Shown: positions 20,603 through 33,143 of the stretch, in pieces | How positions within the stretch are numbered: the stretch's first letter is position 1 | Layout: each line of letters starts with the position of its first letter | DNA from: Symbiodinium microadriaticum | Lineage: Eukaryota; Sar; Dinophyceae; Suessiales; Symbiodiniaceae | DNA: 64,000 nt | Reading direction: 5' to 3' | Assembly (NCBI GenBank): GCA_001939145.1 | Contig: LSRX01000068.1 | Span: 972,769-1,036,768, forward strand | The notes under the pieces: model-generated | Told to the model about the DNA's origin: nothing | Databases searched by the model: none | The model's input: the letters and a program-made list of their open reading frames with translations, nothing else | Position numbers and translations under genes: made by a program

Positions 20603-22427
20603 TACAATGTTAGTAGAACATAGTAAACTCGTAAAGGAATTACAGCGGAATGCTGTTATTATCTATTCAAGCCGGCCGTAGCATAGCTCCCTTAGTCCTC
20701 AGTTCGTGCTAAACACACGGTACCCTTAATACCACAGTTTAGGGTTTAGGGTTGGCCTTCGTTTTCCCGTATGACAGAATAAACAGCAAAACCTTGGACA
20801 ACATACACAAACAACAACACAATCACGCCTTTACAAAACGTGATCAGTAAGGCTCCTTTTTGGGGGCCACGGATGATTTGAACCTCCTGGCACTGTCCGC
20901 TGACGCGAGGCCTCGGGCGCAAGCAGCAGAATACGCTGTCGAAGGGCTCCGGGCGCTTCTATGGAGCCGACACGGACTTTGTGGGAGGTTTTGTCGTTTT
21001 TAAATGGGCTTTATGGCGGTTTTGCGTAAGCTTGGAAGATTTGGGGTTTCAACTATGGCGCTCAAATCTTTGTTCTCTCGCTGTTTTCTTAAGAGGCTTT
21101 GTGGTCAATGGGATATCTGTGGGCTCCCATCTGTGGGCTTAGACCAGAAGCAACAGAGCTGTAATTGCTTGTAGATCCACCTGATATCGTAACATCTCAT
21201 TCGGGTACTGCCCTCATACAGTAACAGTCTATGATTGGGCTACTGTTCAGGGCCTTATATATCCGTATCATGAATATTACCCAACAGTTACTCAGTGGGG
21301 CAGTATCCAACATCTCATGCTCGACCCCACGGATTTCCAAGCAGTTCAACGGCCCACAATGTCCACCAACAGTAGATCGAAACCCTCTACGCTTGCAGCC
21401 TGGGCCTAGACCCCAGAGCCACCCCAACAACAAGAATCACCAGACCCAAGCCCGCCAATAGAACAGCGTTTGGGGGGGAGGGGGGTTATATAATATACTG
21501 TCACATTAGACTAAGGGGCCCTAAAGAATCGTGTTGCCTGCTACATTACATTACCGACACCCTCAAAGCCAAAGTGCGCCCTTGAACTCAAAGCCCTCGC
21601 CCCAAAAGGACGTAAAAGAGCCCCTCCCGGCGAACCCCGAAAAGACAACCCTAAACCCCAACCCTAAACTCTGAAAGAGCCCCCCAAAAAGTGAAAATCT
21701 CAGAAATTCGGAAGCCTGGTGTCTTTAGGTTATGAACCCTTAAATCAGGGACTAGAAGCCTTAAAGGTTTTTGGATTCCCACCAACCCTCAGCCCTGTAG
21801 ACCCTAGGATTTCTCCATGATCCTCGAACCCGAAAGCCGCAATTCCGGGAGCCCCCCCCCCCGAGAGGTCGGGACTCGAGGTCAGCGATGCGGATGTCGG
21901 TCAGAACCTTTTCGGGTCCGGGCTTTGCTACAGCATTCAATTTCGGGTTTAGGGTTTAGGAATTTAGGAATTTAGGGCTTAGGGTTTCGGTTATCATAAT
22001 GAAGGAACTCTCTTATAGATTCCTATTATGTCAAACTCCTTCACAAGAGCTCAGCTTTCGTCGGAGGGTCCGTTGGGGTCGAAACGGGCTTTGGGTTTAG
22101 GGTTTCGGGGCTTACGGGTTCACTGTTTTTGGGCTCACAGGTTCTGCGAGGTATACAGGGATAAGGGTTACATAAGGGGTTATACAGGTTGCAGGCGCAA
22201 GGGCTGAAAACGCGGTTCGCACTACGTTTTTTGTTGTTTCAAAGGTCTCCACAACTCCATACTGGTCGTTTAACGCTTTTCTTGTGAGGTTTATGAGAGT
22301 CCTCTGTGTCTTCATGCTTGTTTTTGGATGGATCTTGTCCCGCGCCTGGCTCTTCTTTGCCGCGGCGCTGCGCGCTTTGACCTTGCAGCGCCTGGGACTG
22401 TGGGAGCAGGGTCTAAGCCCAAAGGGT
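20603..22427. other. Mainly unique, non-coding or undetected sequence
   Basis: Small TTTAGGG/CCCTAAA patches at 20738-20752, 21645-21670, 21945-21985 and 22095-22115, and a poly-C at 21855. Short frames near 21197-21461 and 22112-22315 lack recognisable motifs. No gene supported. Confidence 0.4.
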
Positions 22428-22632
22428 CCAAAGTACCTATATAGCAGAATGTAGGGTTTAGGGTTTAGGGTAGCAGAATGTAGGGTTTAGGGTATAGGGT
22501 TTAGGGTCCAAAGTCCCTATATAGTAGAATGTAAGGTTTAGGGTTTAGGGTCCAAAGTGCCTATATAGTAGAATGTAGGGTTTAGGGTTTAGGGTTTAGG
22601 GTCCAAAGTACCTATATAGTAGAATGTAGGGT
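22428..22632. repeat. Tandem composite of heptamers and a unique 25-mer
   Basis: Four passes of a unit built from GTCCAAAGTACCTATATAG, a TAGAATGTA segment, and one to four TTTAGGG heptamers. Copy spacing varies (about 55-75 bp) because heptamer number varies. CCAAAGTACCTATATAG recurs alone near 52564. Confidence 0.85.
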
Positions 22633-23845
22633 TTCTATTTTAGGAATGGGTATTATGATTTGGGAAAGTATCCCCCATAACACTACCTAGGACCCTTTGG
22701 GAAGATGAAGAGGGCTTTGGGGCAGACGACCGGGAGGAACACTGGTGTACCCTATAAACCCTATAAACCCTATATACCCTAAAACCCCTAAAGCCAAACC
22801 CTAAACCCTAAAAACCCTAAACCGGTATAATTCTACCGGCTTCCATCGCAGGAAGGATTGGTGCTGGAGGGTTCAGGGCGCAGAAGGCGCCGCCCGGCAG
22901 ACTGAAGCCGCGGCTCTCGAAAAAAAGGGCATGGGTCAGATTCAAAGCACGCGGAGGCCTTACTTCGGAGTTATTGTTAGCCCTTAAACTCTAAACCGCG
23001 GTTCATGGTGTAAGCGTAAGTTTACCGGGCATAGTTGATGAAGCTTGGGATCTTAGTGCTTGCAGCTTTTGAGGCTCATGGCCCAGAGTCGAAAAGTGAC
23101 AGCAAGAGTAGTGCCTCTTGGTTCCAGCAATTCTCGCCAGGGTTTAACGGTTTTCAGGATGCCTAACATCTCCGTGACACCTTCCAGCCTGATACCCTCT
23201 GCCCCCCCCAACTCAAGCCAAGAGCCAAAGCCCTAGAAAGACGTCCCAAAACCAAAGACCCCAAACCCAAAAAGCAACACCACGATGGCCTCAAAGATAG
23301 GGTTGGAAAGTCCTAAACCCTCTTAACCCTAAACCCCTACACACCCTTAAACCCAATGCACCCCAAACCCAATAAACCTTAGACCCTAGACCCTAAATCC
23401 TAAACCCTATAATCCCTAAACCCTAAACCCTAAACCCCAAACCCAATAAACCTCAAATCCTATAAACCCCAAACCGTAAACCCCCCTTCAGGCCCGAGGA
23501 TTCGTCCCTATGCGCCCAGGGTATAGGGCTTAGGGTCTGAGCACTCCCGGACCAAAGCCCGAGGCCACGACTGCCTCTCCGGGTCAACTTCAAGCACCAC
23601 CTCGGCTTGCAGGAGTCAGGGGACCCAAATCCCTAAAACCTGAATCCTAAAAAAACCCAAAACCCAGAGGCCTAAACCCTCTAAAACCTAAACCCCCAAT
23701 TAACTCTAAGCCCTAAGCCGTTGGCCCAAAACCTCAATCCCCAAATCCAAACCTAATTAAAGCCCTCAGCCCGAAACCCTGAACCCCCACTCTGAAGCCT
23801 AAGCTGCTCAATGCGCGACATTCGCCCTCTACCTGCAGCCTTTCC
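22633..23845. repeat. CCCTAAA blocks and unclassified sequence
   Basis: CCCTATAAA/CCCTAAA at 22748-22825, a dense CCCTAAA block 23300-23485, and looser CCCTAAA text 23625-23810. 22830-23200 is unique with no recognised gene. Confidence 0.6.
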
Positions 23846-23926
23846 CTAGCCCCCCCGGTACCTACTATGTAGGGCCCTACATACGGGCTCTAGTACCCTA
23901 TATAGTAGGTACCTATAGGGGGTTAG
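23846..23926. mobile_element. Family E palindromic element, copy 1
   Basis: GGTACCTACTATGTAGGG is mirrored by CCCTATATAGTAGGTACC, flanked by C- and G-runs. A diverged second copy lies at 47688-47763. Confidence 0.6.
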
Positions 23927-24062
23927 GGTTTGGGAGGACGGAGCCGGGCGTCAAATCTGAAACCCAGGTGCCTGCCTACTAAACTCGCCGCTAATCCCAA
24001 GGCCAAAACCCGGTGAACGCCTAAACCACACTGGAGCTTTAGGGCTTCAGGAGAGTATAGCC

Positions 24063-24278
24063 AAGCCCAGAAAAAGTGGAACATCTGCCAAGCCACTATA
24101 AGGGCTTAGGGTTTGAATTAACTATGGGACTCGGAAGAATCAGCAGTACTTCTTTCAAGGGTTCAGTTCGAGAGGTCCTCGGATGGTTGGTTTTAAGGGT
24201 AGGGATAAGTGCCGTCTGCTTTACCCTAAGGTCATAGGGATAATGATGGTCCAGCTTTCTGGCTTCTGCTTTATGCAA
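24063..24278. repeat. Family Q dispersed repeat, copy 2
   Basis: Starts GCCCAGAAAAAGTGGAACAT and ends with GGGATAATGATGGTCCAGCT then TTCTGGCTTCTG, as in the copy at 18950 but with about 110 extra bases inside. Confidence 0.5.
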
Positions 24279-26247
24279 AAAAACGGCAACAAAGAACTCT
24301 GCAGAACCGTACTCTACTAATGAAGGCTCAGGCCAAACCTTTAGGTTTAAGGAGGTTCTGCACCTTAGGTACATGTAGAGTTTCACTGAGTAAGGTTTAA
24401 GGTGTCGAGGCCTGCCTCAGGACCACTGAGCGCTGCGGGCGCGGAATGATAGGATTGACGTTTGCTTCCGAGCGAGCACTTGTCGCTGCTCCAGGCCGCA
24501 AGAAGTTGGAACCCCCGTCCAAATCTCCTGCAAAGAAGAGTGCTGGTCAAATTCCACAAGGCTCTTGACTCTCACTGCCTACAACGGCTGTGGACCTTGC
24601 GCCAGCTGAGAAATCTCGAAAGGATCCTGGTAGACTGTCGTGGAGTTTCCCCGAAAACGTCGGACACCAACTGCGCTTTTTCATAGTAGCGCACCACGGA
24701 CACATCGAGCTTCTGTGCTGAAGAAACCAACCCTAAACCCTAAACCCTAAACCGTGGTGGCTAGTAATGGGCTAGTAGAATGGAAGGGAACTAGCTCAGA
24801 AGCAGGCAGCCCACGTGCTTGGTGCATGTGGCGAAACCCGAATCTTAGGCCCTTAGCCTTATGGATTTATTAGCCTTATGGGTTTAGGGTTTAGGGTTGT
24901 TATGGCGACATGTAGAGCGGCCATAATGGGCTAGAGTAGGGGATAGGCTTCGGGTTTATGTTGGGACTTCGGGTGTAGGAGCCACTGGAAGAATCTGCTC
25001 ACAGCCCACTCTCGCGCAGGTAAGCGCTGGCCGAGAAGCCCCATCCACTCCGACGAAGTCCTTCGAAGCAGCTCTTAAAGGTTTATAGGGGTTTAGGGTT
25101 GAGTTTAGGGTTGAGGGTTTAGGGGTCTGGGACTTAGGGGTCTGGGGGTTCAGGGGCTTAGGGCTCCTAAACCCAGAACCCCGAACCCTGTTCGGTGATG
25201 CAGGCATTAATAGACCGTAAGCTCGGACCCGGGAGGAACCTAAGCTTCACACTTCAATTCTGAGGGGTTTGGGTCGTAATGCAGGGGCCTTTATGAGTAG
25301 AGTAGGGTTTTTTGGGGCTGATTCTAATTCCAATGCTATGAATATAAGAAGGGACCCTCCTGAGTAATTTTGATAATTATCTAGGCCCCTATGTTACACG
25401 ATATCTGAAGGACATAAGGTGCTGTAAACCTCTATATCGAAGCTAGACCTAGAAGGTGCGGGCTTTTTATAGGGCAGAGGGGCTAAGGTCTAGATGCGGT
25501 CCAAAGGTTTATGGTTTAGGAGCTGAGGCTTGTATATTATATATCATATAGAATATAGGACTCCTGATTCAGCCTCGAATCCTCGAAACTCGAACACACG
25601 CACGCAGCGTTCGCACCCTATCTCCAAATCCACTGGGGCAAAAACTCACCCAAAGATGAGTCCTAAGCCACATGCAGGCTTCAAGCAACCGGCTCAGTAG
25701 CCTACGAAGCTCCAACCCGAAATCCACGACAACACCCCGAGTACCAGCAATAACACAAAATATATGGCGACTATGAGAAACAAGACTAGATCGCCGACCG
25801 ACATATGCCCTTCTTCCCAACACGCAAATCGATCGAAGCCCCGAAACACTAACACTTCCCTAACTCTAACACCCGAAACGATAAACCCCCTACGCCCTAA
25901 ACTGCGCAAGTCATGAGCCCATTGGGCGCCCATCCGCGCCTTAAAGAACGCGCAGCAATGTGTGTGATGACACCCCTTAGGTTTATACACAAAACTGAAG
26001 AGGGAGTTCCTAAGACGCACCCGGCTAAACCTCCCTATATAGGACCCGATAAGCAGCTATCAACTCCCCTTGCAATACCCGACCAAAAAAAACAAACAGA
26101 ACTTAACCCAGCGATACAAGGACTCCAGTGTCTTGTTTTCATCATTTCAGATCCCTTATGTTAGGCCCCTCACACTAAACTCCTAAATGTCACACCTAGC
26201 CCTCAACCCTCAAAGCCTGCAGCCCCTGAAAGGCACCCTGTAAAGAC
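24279..26247. other. Unclassified sequence with small heptamer patches
   Basis: CCCTAAA at 24728-24752, TTTAGGG at 24880-24896 and 25088-25145. Short frames near 24462-24686 and 25569-26164 show no domain. No gene supported. Confidence 0.4.
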
Positions 26248-26360
26248 TGGGTTCTTGTTAGGGGGTTTAATTTAAGTTCCCAGAATAAAGAAATCATATA
26301 AGTATTTACTATAGATCCCCATTTTTGGTTACTTAAAAAAAACCCTTAACAAGAACCCAG
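26248..26360. mobile_element. Inverted-repeat element with CTGGGTTCTTGTTAGGG ends
   Basis: Left end CTGGGTTCTTGTTAGGG, right end CCCTTAACAAGAACCCAG: an almost perfect 17-bp inverted repeat around AT-rich non-coding filling. A 20-bp direct repeat (CCCTGAAAGGCACCC and five more bases) sits outside on each side (26224-26243 and 26366-26385) with one mismatch. Confidence 0.7.
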
Positions 26361-26402
26361 AAGAGCCCTGAAAGGCACCCCGTAAGGAGCCCCTCGGAGG
26401 AA

Positions 26403-26533
26403 ACCCATAAGTCCTTTTAAACCCCTAAACCCTAAACCCAAGACCCTAAACCCCCCTTGGAGGAAGGGGTTTAGGGTTTAGGGTTTAGGGTTTAGGCTAA
26501 ACCCCTAAACCCCTAAACCCTAAACCCTCTTCA
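26403..26533. repeat. Inverted telomere-heptamer cluster
   Basis: CCCTAAA copies run up to CCCCCCTTGGAGGAAGGGG, switch to four uninterrupted TTTAGGG copies (about 26468-26495), then return to CCCTAAA: a C-G-C orientation sandwich within 130 bp. Confidence 0.85.
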
Positions 26534-26659
26534 AGGAACCCTGAGCCCTCTCACGCAGGCCCTGGGTGAGCCTTGTGCTCAGCAGCACGGCTGGTAATCC
26601 GGACCACGAGACCCCGGCAGGGCCAAACTTCACCTCTCTCCACGGCAGAGGTGGGCTTA

Positions 26660-27050
26660 GTGATCAAAGGTTGAAAGGGGTTTCCGGTTTAGTGTTTAGG
26701 GCTTTCGGGGTTTCGGGTTTAGGGCTTTAGGGGTTTCGGGGTTTCGGAATTTCGGGGTTTAGATGCAAGGGTTTAGGATGGCTGTATACGTCTTTGCATG
26801 GGTTTAGGCTCCGAGTCTGAGGCTTCTTCGGCTCGAGGGTTTTGGACCACTTCTTCAGGTTTTCGGGGGGTTCTGCCTGGGTTTAGGGCTTTAAGGGGGG
26901 TTTTAGCTGGGTTTTAGGGCTTTAGGGGGCTCTGGATTTGGGTTTTAGGGGTCTCTGGGTTTAGGGCTTTAAGGGGGCTCTAGCTGGGTTTAGGGTTTTA
27001 GGGGGCTCTGGGTTTAGGGTTTTAGGGGGCCTCTGGGTCACGTGGCTTAG
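26660..27050. repeat. TTTAGGG region with ~35-bp tandem units
   Basis: From about 26875 a unit GGGTTTAGGGCTTTAAGGGG plus a CTCTGGGTTT / TTTTAGCTGG tail repeats about six times with length changes. Before it lie simpler TTTAGGG variants. Confidence 0.75.
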
Positions 27051-27102
27051 GGTAGAGATGTATTGGGGCGTCGGGAGCTGCAGGTGCGCATCCCTCAGAG
27101 TC

Positions 27103-27266
27103 CATGTGCCCAAGTAGCATAGTCAAGGGACTAAAGGAGAGCCCCTTAAAGGGACCCCTAAGGTCATATAGAGGCTTTATGAGACGATATAAGGGGTATA
27201 TAAGGGTTATATAGGGTATGAGAATTAGGGGTCCCTTCTAGGGGTCCCTCCTATTGTCCCTTACTT
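27103..27266. mobile_element. Imperfect inverted-repeat element
   Basis: AAAGGGACCCCTAAGG (about 27147) faces AATTAGGGGTCCCTT (about 27224); the outer GACTAAAGGAGAG and CTCCTATTGTC parts are weakly complementary. Repetitive TATAAGGG text fills the middle. Non-coding. Confidence 0.45.
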
Positions 27267-29075
27267 AGTATAGACTTTGGCCGAAAAGAAGTCCCCATTC
27301 AGGAACTTTGGGGCTGGCCGGCTTGTTCCCAAGGAGCTCATGTGCTCGCTCTGGATCGCGCAGTTTGGTTGGGCCTGCTGGTTCTTTGTTGAGCCCGACA
27401 ACCTAAAACCAACAACCACACTAAAATCTAAACACGCTCACAAAAATACCCTAAACCCCAACCCCTAAACCCTTAAACAAACGAACTCAACCCTAAACTA
27501 TGCGCTAACCGTTCGAAAAGTGCAAACTAAACCCTAGGCCCCAACAACAACTAAGCGCGGAACTCTCAAACAGCAAATGCTAACGAAACCCTCAATCCTG
27601 AGCCCGAAACCCTAAACCCTAAAACCCCAAACCTTAAAACCCTAAAAACCCTAAAACCCTAAACCCCTGTAAGGAACCCTATAGATCCCTTAAAGGAACC
27701 CTAAAGCCCTAAAACCTCGGTGCACCTTGCGACTCGGCCGTATCCGGCCGAGGTCTCTTCTCGGCCTCGGGTGTTTTGAATGGGCGCTTAGGGCTTGGGA
27801 GTTTAGGGTTTAGGGTTTAGGGGCTTACGGATTTAGGGGCTTAGGGTTTATAGGGTTTAGGGGTTTATGGGGGTTTAGGGCTTGGGAGTTTGGGCCCTTA
27901 TAGGGTTTAGGGGTTTATAGGGGTTTAGGGTTTAGGGGTTTAGGGGTTCAGGGCTTTTAGGGCTTTAGGGTTTAGGGTTTATAAGGGTTTAGGNGGGGGT
28001 TTTAGGTACGGTCCAGGAGCGGCAGTGACAATCCCGAGCACCACCGCTGTCTTCTGGATCTGGGACCAGAACCAACAAATACCAACCCGCGAAGCCTAAA
28101 CCCTAAACCCTAGACCCTAGTCCTTAATCCCTAAACCCTAAACCACAAAACCTAATCTATAAACCCTAAACCTCTACACCCCTAAAGGCTTAAAGAGTCC
28201 TTAATCCCTAAACCCTAATCCCCAAAACCTAAACCTCTACACCTCTACACCCCTAAAGGTTTAAAGGAGCCGCACACATTTCGGACCCTCGGACCGAAAA
28301 GGCTCCTGCAACTTTGATGAACCAACGGTTTAGGGTCCAGGAGTTTGGGATTAGGGAATTTAGGATTTTAGGGTTTATAGGGTTTAGGATCTAGGGTTTA
28401 GAGAATTTAGGATCCAGAGTTAAGAGGATTTAGGATTTAGGGTTTAGGGAATTCAGGTTTTAGGGTTAAGGGAATTTAGGATTTAGGGTTTCGGGAATTT
28501 AGGATTTAGGGGTTAGGGAACCACTGACAGGGTGTAGGGTTTAGGGTCAGGGTACCAGGGTTTGCAGTGACTAACCCGCACGAAAACACCATGAACCTCA
28601 GTTCAATGAGGGCTCTAAACCCTGTAACTCTGAACCACCACATCTTAAATCAATACAGTATCTCCCAAAATCCCTAAACCCTAAACATCCCTAAACTCCA
28701 AATCCCCCAACGAAACCCAAAACCACTCGGCCAGCTACTTGTCGTGGTAGATGGGCTTTGTCTTGTGCTTCTCGGGGTCGTAACCTGCGTTGAGATTACG
28801 GTTAGGGCCAGGGCTTACGGCCTCTAGGGCGGGCTCAAAGTTTAGGGTTTAGGGTTCATAAGCGTTTAGGGTTTAGGGTTTATAAGGGTTTAGGGTTTAT
28901 AACTTATTAGGGTTCAGGGTTTAGGATTGAGGGCTTGGGGTCTTTATCATTGAGGGAGAAGGGGTCATTCATCAGGTGTCTGCATTCGGGTTGAGGGCTT
29001 AGGGGCTGAACGGAGGTTCGAGGAGTTGTCGCTTTTGCTTTGTCTTTTTTATGGTGCCGGCTTTCGAGATTCTTT
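27267..29075. repeat. Telomere-like region with at least four orientation changes
   Basis: CCCTAAA 27435-27720, TTTAGGG 27785-28010 (one undetermined base at 27994), CCCTAAA 28095-28265, TTTAGGG 28325-28560 as AATTTAGGA-containing tandem units, CCCTAAA 28615-28700, TTTAGGG 28840-28935. No gene supported; the short plus frame at 27277-27468 is unconvincing. Confidence 0.75.
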
Positions 29076-29154
29076 CCCTAGGCTTCCAAGGACATGAAGT
29101 TAGGGCCCTAGACCCCTTAAGGACCCAATAATAAGACCCCTGAAAGCATAGGGT
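29076..29154. mobile_element. Family C palindromic element, copy 1
   Basis: CCCTAGGCTTCCAAGGAC faces TGAAAGCATAGGGT. The centre TAGGGCCCTAGACCCCTTAA is nearly shared with the copy at 51721. Confidence 0.65.
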
Positions 29155-29743
29155 TTTGGCTGATCTTAGCCTTCAGACTCCGACCCTACACCCTGAACCC
29201 TATCTAATACACCCCCCAACCCCTACTTCCTAAGCCCTAAACTCTAAATCCCTAGTCCCTAAACCCTCATCCTGCATTCCTACTCTAGCACATGCCCGAA
29301 ATCCAAGTTCTCATTTCCCCAAAATCCTAAAGCCTAAAAGCTTTAACACAGCTTAAACCCTATAAACCCTAAACACTTAAACCCTATAAACGCTAAAAAC
29401 CCTAAAACCCCCCAAAAGCCCCTAAACCCTTAAACCCTCAACCCTATAAACCCTGAAAGCCCTAACGACCCTAAAAAGCCCTAAACCCCAGCAGTTCCTT
29501 GGCTGCAGGCCGCCGCGGCATCGGGGCCCTTCCGCTTCCCCGGGGGCGGCTTCTTCTCTGAGGGCAGCCTCGGATTTCGAGGGCAGGGCTCCTTTAAAGG
29601 TTTTGGGGGTTTATAGGGGTTTAGGGGGTTTAGGGCTCCTTTAAGGGTTAAGTTAAGGCGTTTTAGGGGTGGTTTCGGGGTGTATAAGGTTTAGGGCTTT
29701 AAGGGTTTAGGGCTTGGGGCTTTATAGGGCTTAGGGCTTTAAG
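29155..29743. repeat. CCCTAAA block then TTTAGGG block
   Basis: CCCTAAA/CCTATAAA text 29190-29495; TTTAGGG/TTTATAGGGG text 29590-29743. The GC-rich spacer 29500-29580 has no feature I recognise. Confidence 0.75.
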
Positions 29744-29870
29744 NATATATATATATATATATATATATATGCATATATATATATATATATGCATATATAT
29801 ATATAGTATATTTATTTATTTATTTGTGTATATATGTATGTGTGTGTGTATATATATATATACACACACC
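29744..29870. repeat. (TA)n/(TG)n microsatellite
   Basis: AT dinucleotides broken by GCAT, TATT and TGTG segments. Position 29744 is undetermined, probably an assembly join. Confidence 0.9.
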
Positions 29871-31136
29871 GTTGTGCGAAAACCTGAATGCGAAAGGGTG
29901 CTCTGCCGCGACCAAGGGGCCCATGCCACGGAGGAGAGCGAGGCCGAACGCCTCCCGAACAGCGGTGTTAAAGAAACAGAAGGGCCTATTGTAGGGCTGA
30001 GGGTTTAGGGCGTAGGGTTTAGGGTTGGTTTAGGGTTTATGGCTTGGGGTTTAGGGCTTGCTTAGGGTTTAGGGTGCATAGAAAAGGAGGGAAGTCTATG
30101 TGAGCTTGCACAAAGTTACTAGGGGTGGGCCCTCGAGAGCGTTGGATCAAAAATGGTAAATCAGATCCTCTTCGGCCCAACAGGGGCAAATATGAAATGT
30201 CGCACAGGCCTAGCTAGGCTAGATGTGCTGATGTCTGGACAACTGATTCTCATTAGGTTGCAGCTCTCCAGCATGATCTGTACGGCTTCTGGGGCTATTT
30301 CGAGCCTGAAGGGCTGAGGTTTGTTGCGGCGGGCTTCTATGGGCTTTCAGTTTGCTTTGCTATCCTTGCTGTTTTGGCCTTGATTGCGATAGACCCTATA
30401 TACCTGAAACTCGAAAACTTAAAACCTAAACCCGAAACCCATAACCTTGATTCCCTTTTTGTCGGTGCCTTTCGGGGCTCAGCAGGTCTGCATCCTGCGG
30501 ATGGGGCTTTTTGGAGGCCCTAGAACCCAGGACCTCCAAACGTAAACCCCAAACCCAATGCCCAATTCGAGCCCTGAGCCCCAAAGCCCTAGCCTAGTAT
30601 AGAATCACTTGGTATAGTATAGACAAGTTTGGTATAGTACAGAAAATGTGGTTTAGTATAGTATGGCATGGAATAGTTATAGTATACATACACTACCCTA
30701 TAGTAAAATTCCTGAACTCCAAACCCTAAGCGCTAAGCGCAAGGAAGAGCGACCTCCACGGGGACCCTCTCGTAGGAGTCGCGAGTGACATCCTCCGCAC
30801 CACCTCCCGGAAAACGCGTACGCTCGACGAAAGGCAACAGCCGGTGTGCCGAAAAGGGGACGATGCGACCTCTGGCACCACTACCGGCCACCTAAAAGCC
30901 ACCCACCCTTACACCACATACCTCATCACCACCAACGGTGACAACATCATCGCAACCACAGCCAGCAAGCACACCATCATCACCGTCATCAACATGCATG
31001 CCAAGATGCAGTTATCAACTTTGCGCTGATCTGAGACGGAGATATGAGTGAAAATACAGACATCAGTGCTGAAAAACTGCTGTGGCTCCGTGCTTGCAGA
31101 GTGGTTCCTGCAAACACAGAGATAATCCAAGTCGCT
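29871..31136. other. Unclassified sequence with a TTTAGGG patch
   Basis: TTTAGGG text 29998-30075; a (TATAG)-like patch near 30590-30700; a CAT/ACC-rich part 30880-31000. No recognised gene. Confidence 0.4.
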
Positions 31137-31548
31137 CGAAAGAACACACACACACAGGCACACGCACACGAGACTACCATGAAACACTGAACTCTGAGCT
31201 TACCAGCCGTGTGCCTCTATGTTGACGTGTCTAGACTTAGTTTGGATAGTATCTGCTGTATAGAAAGGCAAATGCCTTAGAAAGGGCTTAGGGTAATCGT
31301 TGTCTGTGTACCTATGCCTCCCCACCCAACCCCACAGAATGCCAACGAGGACCCCCTTCGCACTATCTATATCTATATATATATATATACACATACACAC
31401 ACACATACACACACATAAACATACACATACACATGCACATGCACATGCACATGCACATGCACATGCACATGCACATGCACAGGCACAGGCACATGCACAT
31501 GCACAGGCACAGGCACATGCACATGCACATGCACATGCATATATATAG

Positions 31549-31595
<47 letters not shown>

Positions 31596-31612
31596 CACAT
31601 GTATGTTCTACA
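31137..31612. repeat. CA-family microsatellites including (CATGCA)n
   Basis: (AC)n at 31145-31170. Then from 31370: (AT)n, (CA)n, a (CATGCA)n hexanucleotide tract (31430-31540) with CAGGCA variants, and (AT)n to 31595. Confidence 0.9.
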
Positions 31613-33084
31613 CCCTAAGGTGAACCCTGCAACCCCTGAACCCTGAACCGTGAAATCTTGAACCAAGAATGCTAAAACCCCAAAACCCGGAACCCTCAAC
31701 CCCAAATCCTAAAACCCCTAAAACTGTAAACCCTGAGCCCCAAATCCTAAATTCCTAAATCCCTAAAACAGGGCCCGATCCGACAAGCCTTCTCGAGCCT
31801 TCTTCGAATTTTCCCGCATGAGGATCGGCGCCACCTGCACAAAGGGTTCTAGTTTGGGTTCTAGCTCAGGGCTTAGTGCTATAGAGGTTGAGCGGTTCAG
31901 GGTTTAGAGGTTGAGCGGTTTGGGGCTTCGAGGTTTAACGGTTTAGGGCTTAGAGGTTCAACGGTTTCGGGCTTTAGGGCTTTGGGGGCTCAGGGTTCTG
32001 CTTGAGAATGCAGAGGATTTGATGCGTAGTTGCGCTTGAGTCCCTCGAGTTTTGTATGTAACAGGTTGCAACAGTATCGTACTGTGGGATCTAAACATGT
32101 TGAAATTAGCGTAAGAACTACCGGCCGTCAGTCGCAGAGAACCTAGGCAGATGCTTTAGCCTGCATGTTTCAGGTTCGGTGCTAGTTTGCAGGAGGGTGT
32201 CTTTTGTTAATGAGACATGTTGCGTTATCGAAAGTCCTGCAAATTCACGTAGTTTACGGAATATGTAGGGTATTGCATGGTTTTGACCATACCGTAAACC
32301 CTGCACCTTACTCGAACCCTCAACCCTGAGCACTAACCACCCTTAAATCCAGAACCTTAACACCATTGCAGAACCTGTATGAAGACCCCCCCCCAAAAAA
32401 AAAAACATTATGTCCTGAATTCGCATGCTCAAGAACCAAAAAACCCTTCGTCCTATTAGAGCGGCTTCGGAATTCGACGTTCAACTCTTGTCCATACTGA
32501 ACTGTTGAACGCTGAGGTTTAAACCCTCGAAGCACTCTCCAGCCTATCTGGCCCCAAAAAGCATGAAGAATAGTGGCCTTTCATAGGTGTTGGGCCATGA
32601 TTTTGGCTTTTGTGGGAGGGAAGAGGTAGCACTTTACGGTAATTTCCGATTATGCTCACCCTAAACCCCAAATCCATCTAAACCCTGAACCCTAAATCCA
32701 TCTAAATCCTGAACCCTGAACCCTAAACCCCAAATCCATCTAAACCCTAAACCCTAAACCGAGAATTAAGGCTCGACATGGCTCGAAGGCCTCACGGACG
32801 GACTCACCTTCGCCATGTACGGCCTCCTTCAGTTCACAGGCTCGGTGGCAAAGGGTCAAAGCCTTGCAAACTAAGCAGGGTTTAGGGTTTAGGGTTTAGG
32901 GATTAGGGATTAGAGATTTAAAGGCCTTAGGGATTATGGCCCTAAACTGGGCCTTGAATGGTCATTGTCTGCACAAGGGTTTCAGTCAAACACGCATCCG
33001 AGCTGGATTAATTACCTGGTTTCGCGAAGGCCTTCTGCTGCCCGGCCAACGACCACAACAGAAACCAATAAACTTGCATGTCAA
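31613..33084. repeat. Telomere-like blocks around unclassified sequence
   Basis: CCCTAAA 31615-31770, TTTAGGG/GGTTTAG 31850-31990, CCCTAAA with a CCAAATCCATCT insert repeated three times (32655-32765), TTTAGGG 32875-32940. 32000-32640 has no recognised gene; a poly-C/poly-A run lies near 32390. Confidence 0.65.
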
Positions 33085-33143
33085 TGTACCAGTAAGAGGA
33101 GTACCAGTACTAATAAGAGGAGTACCAGTACCATTAAGGACAA
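33085..33143. repeat. Short tandem repeat of GTACCAGTA/AATAAGAGGA
   Basis: GTACCAGTA occurs four times, with AAGAGGA between most of the copies. The plus frame reads VPVRGVPVLIRGVPVPL. Confidence 0.75.

Noticed and set aside
27277-27468. 63-residue plus frame beginning MAEKKSPFRN
   Set aside because: Its second half translates CCCTAAA-like text and no domain or splice site supports it.
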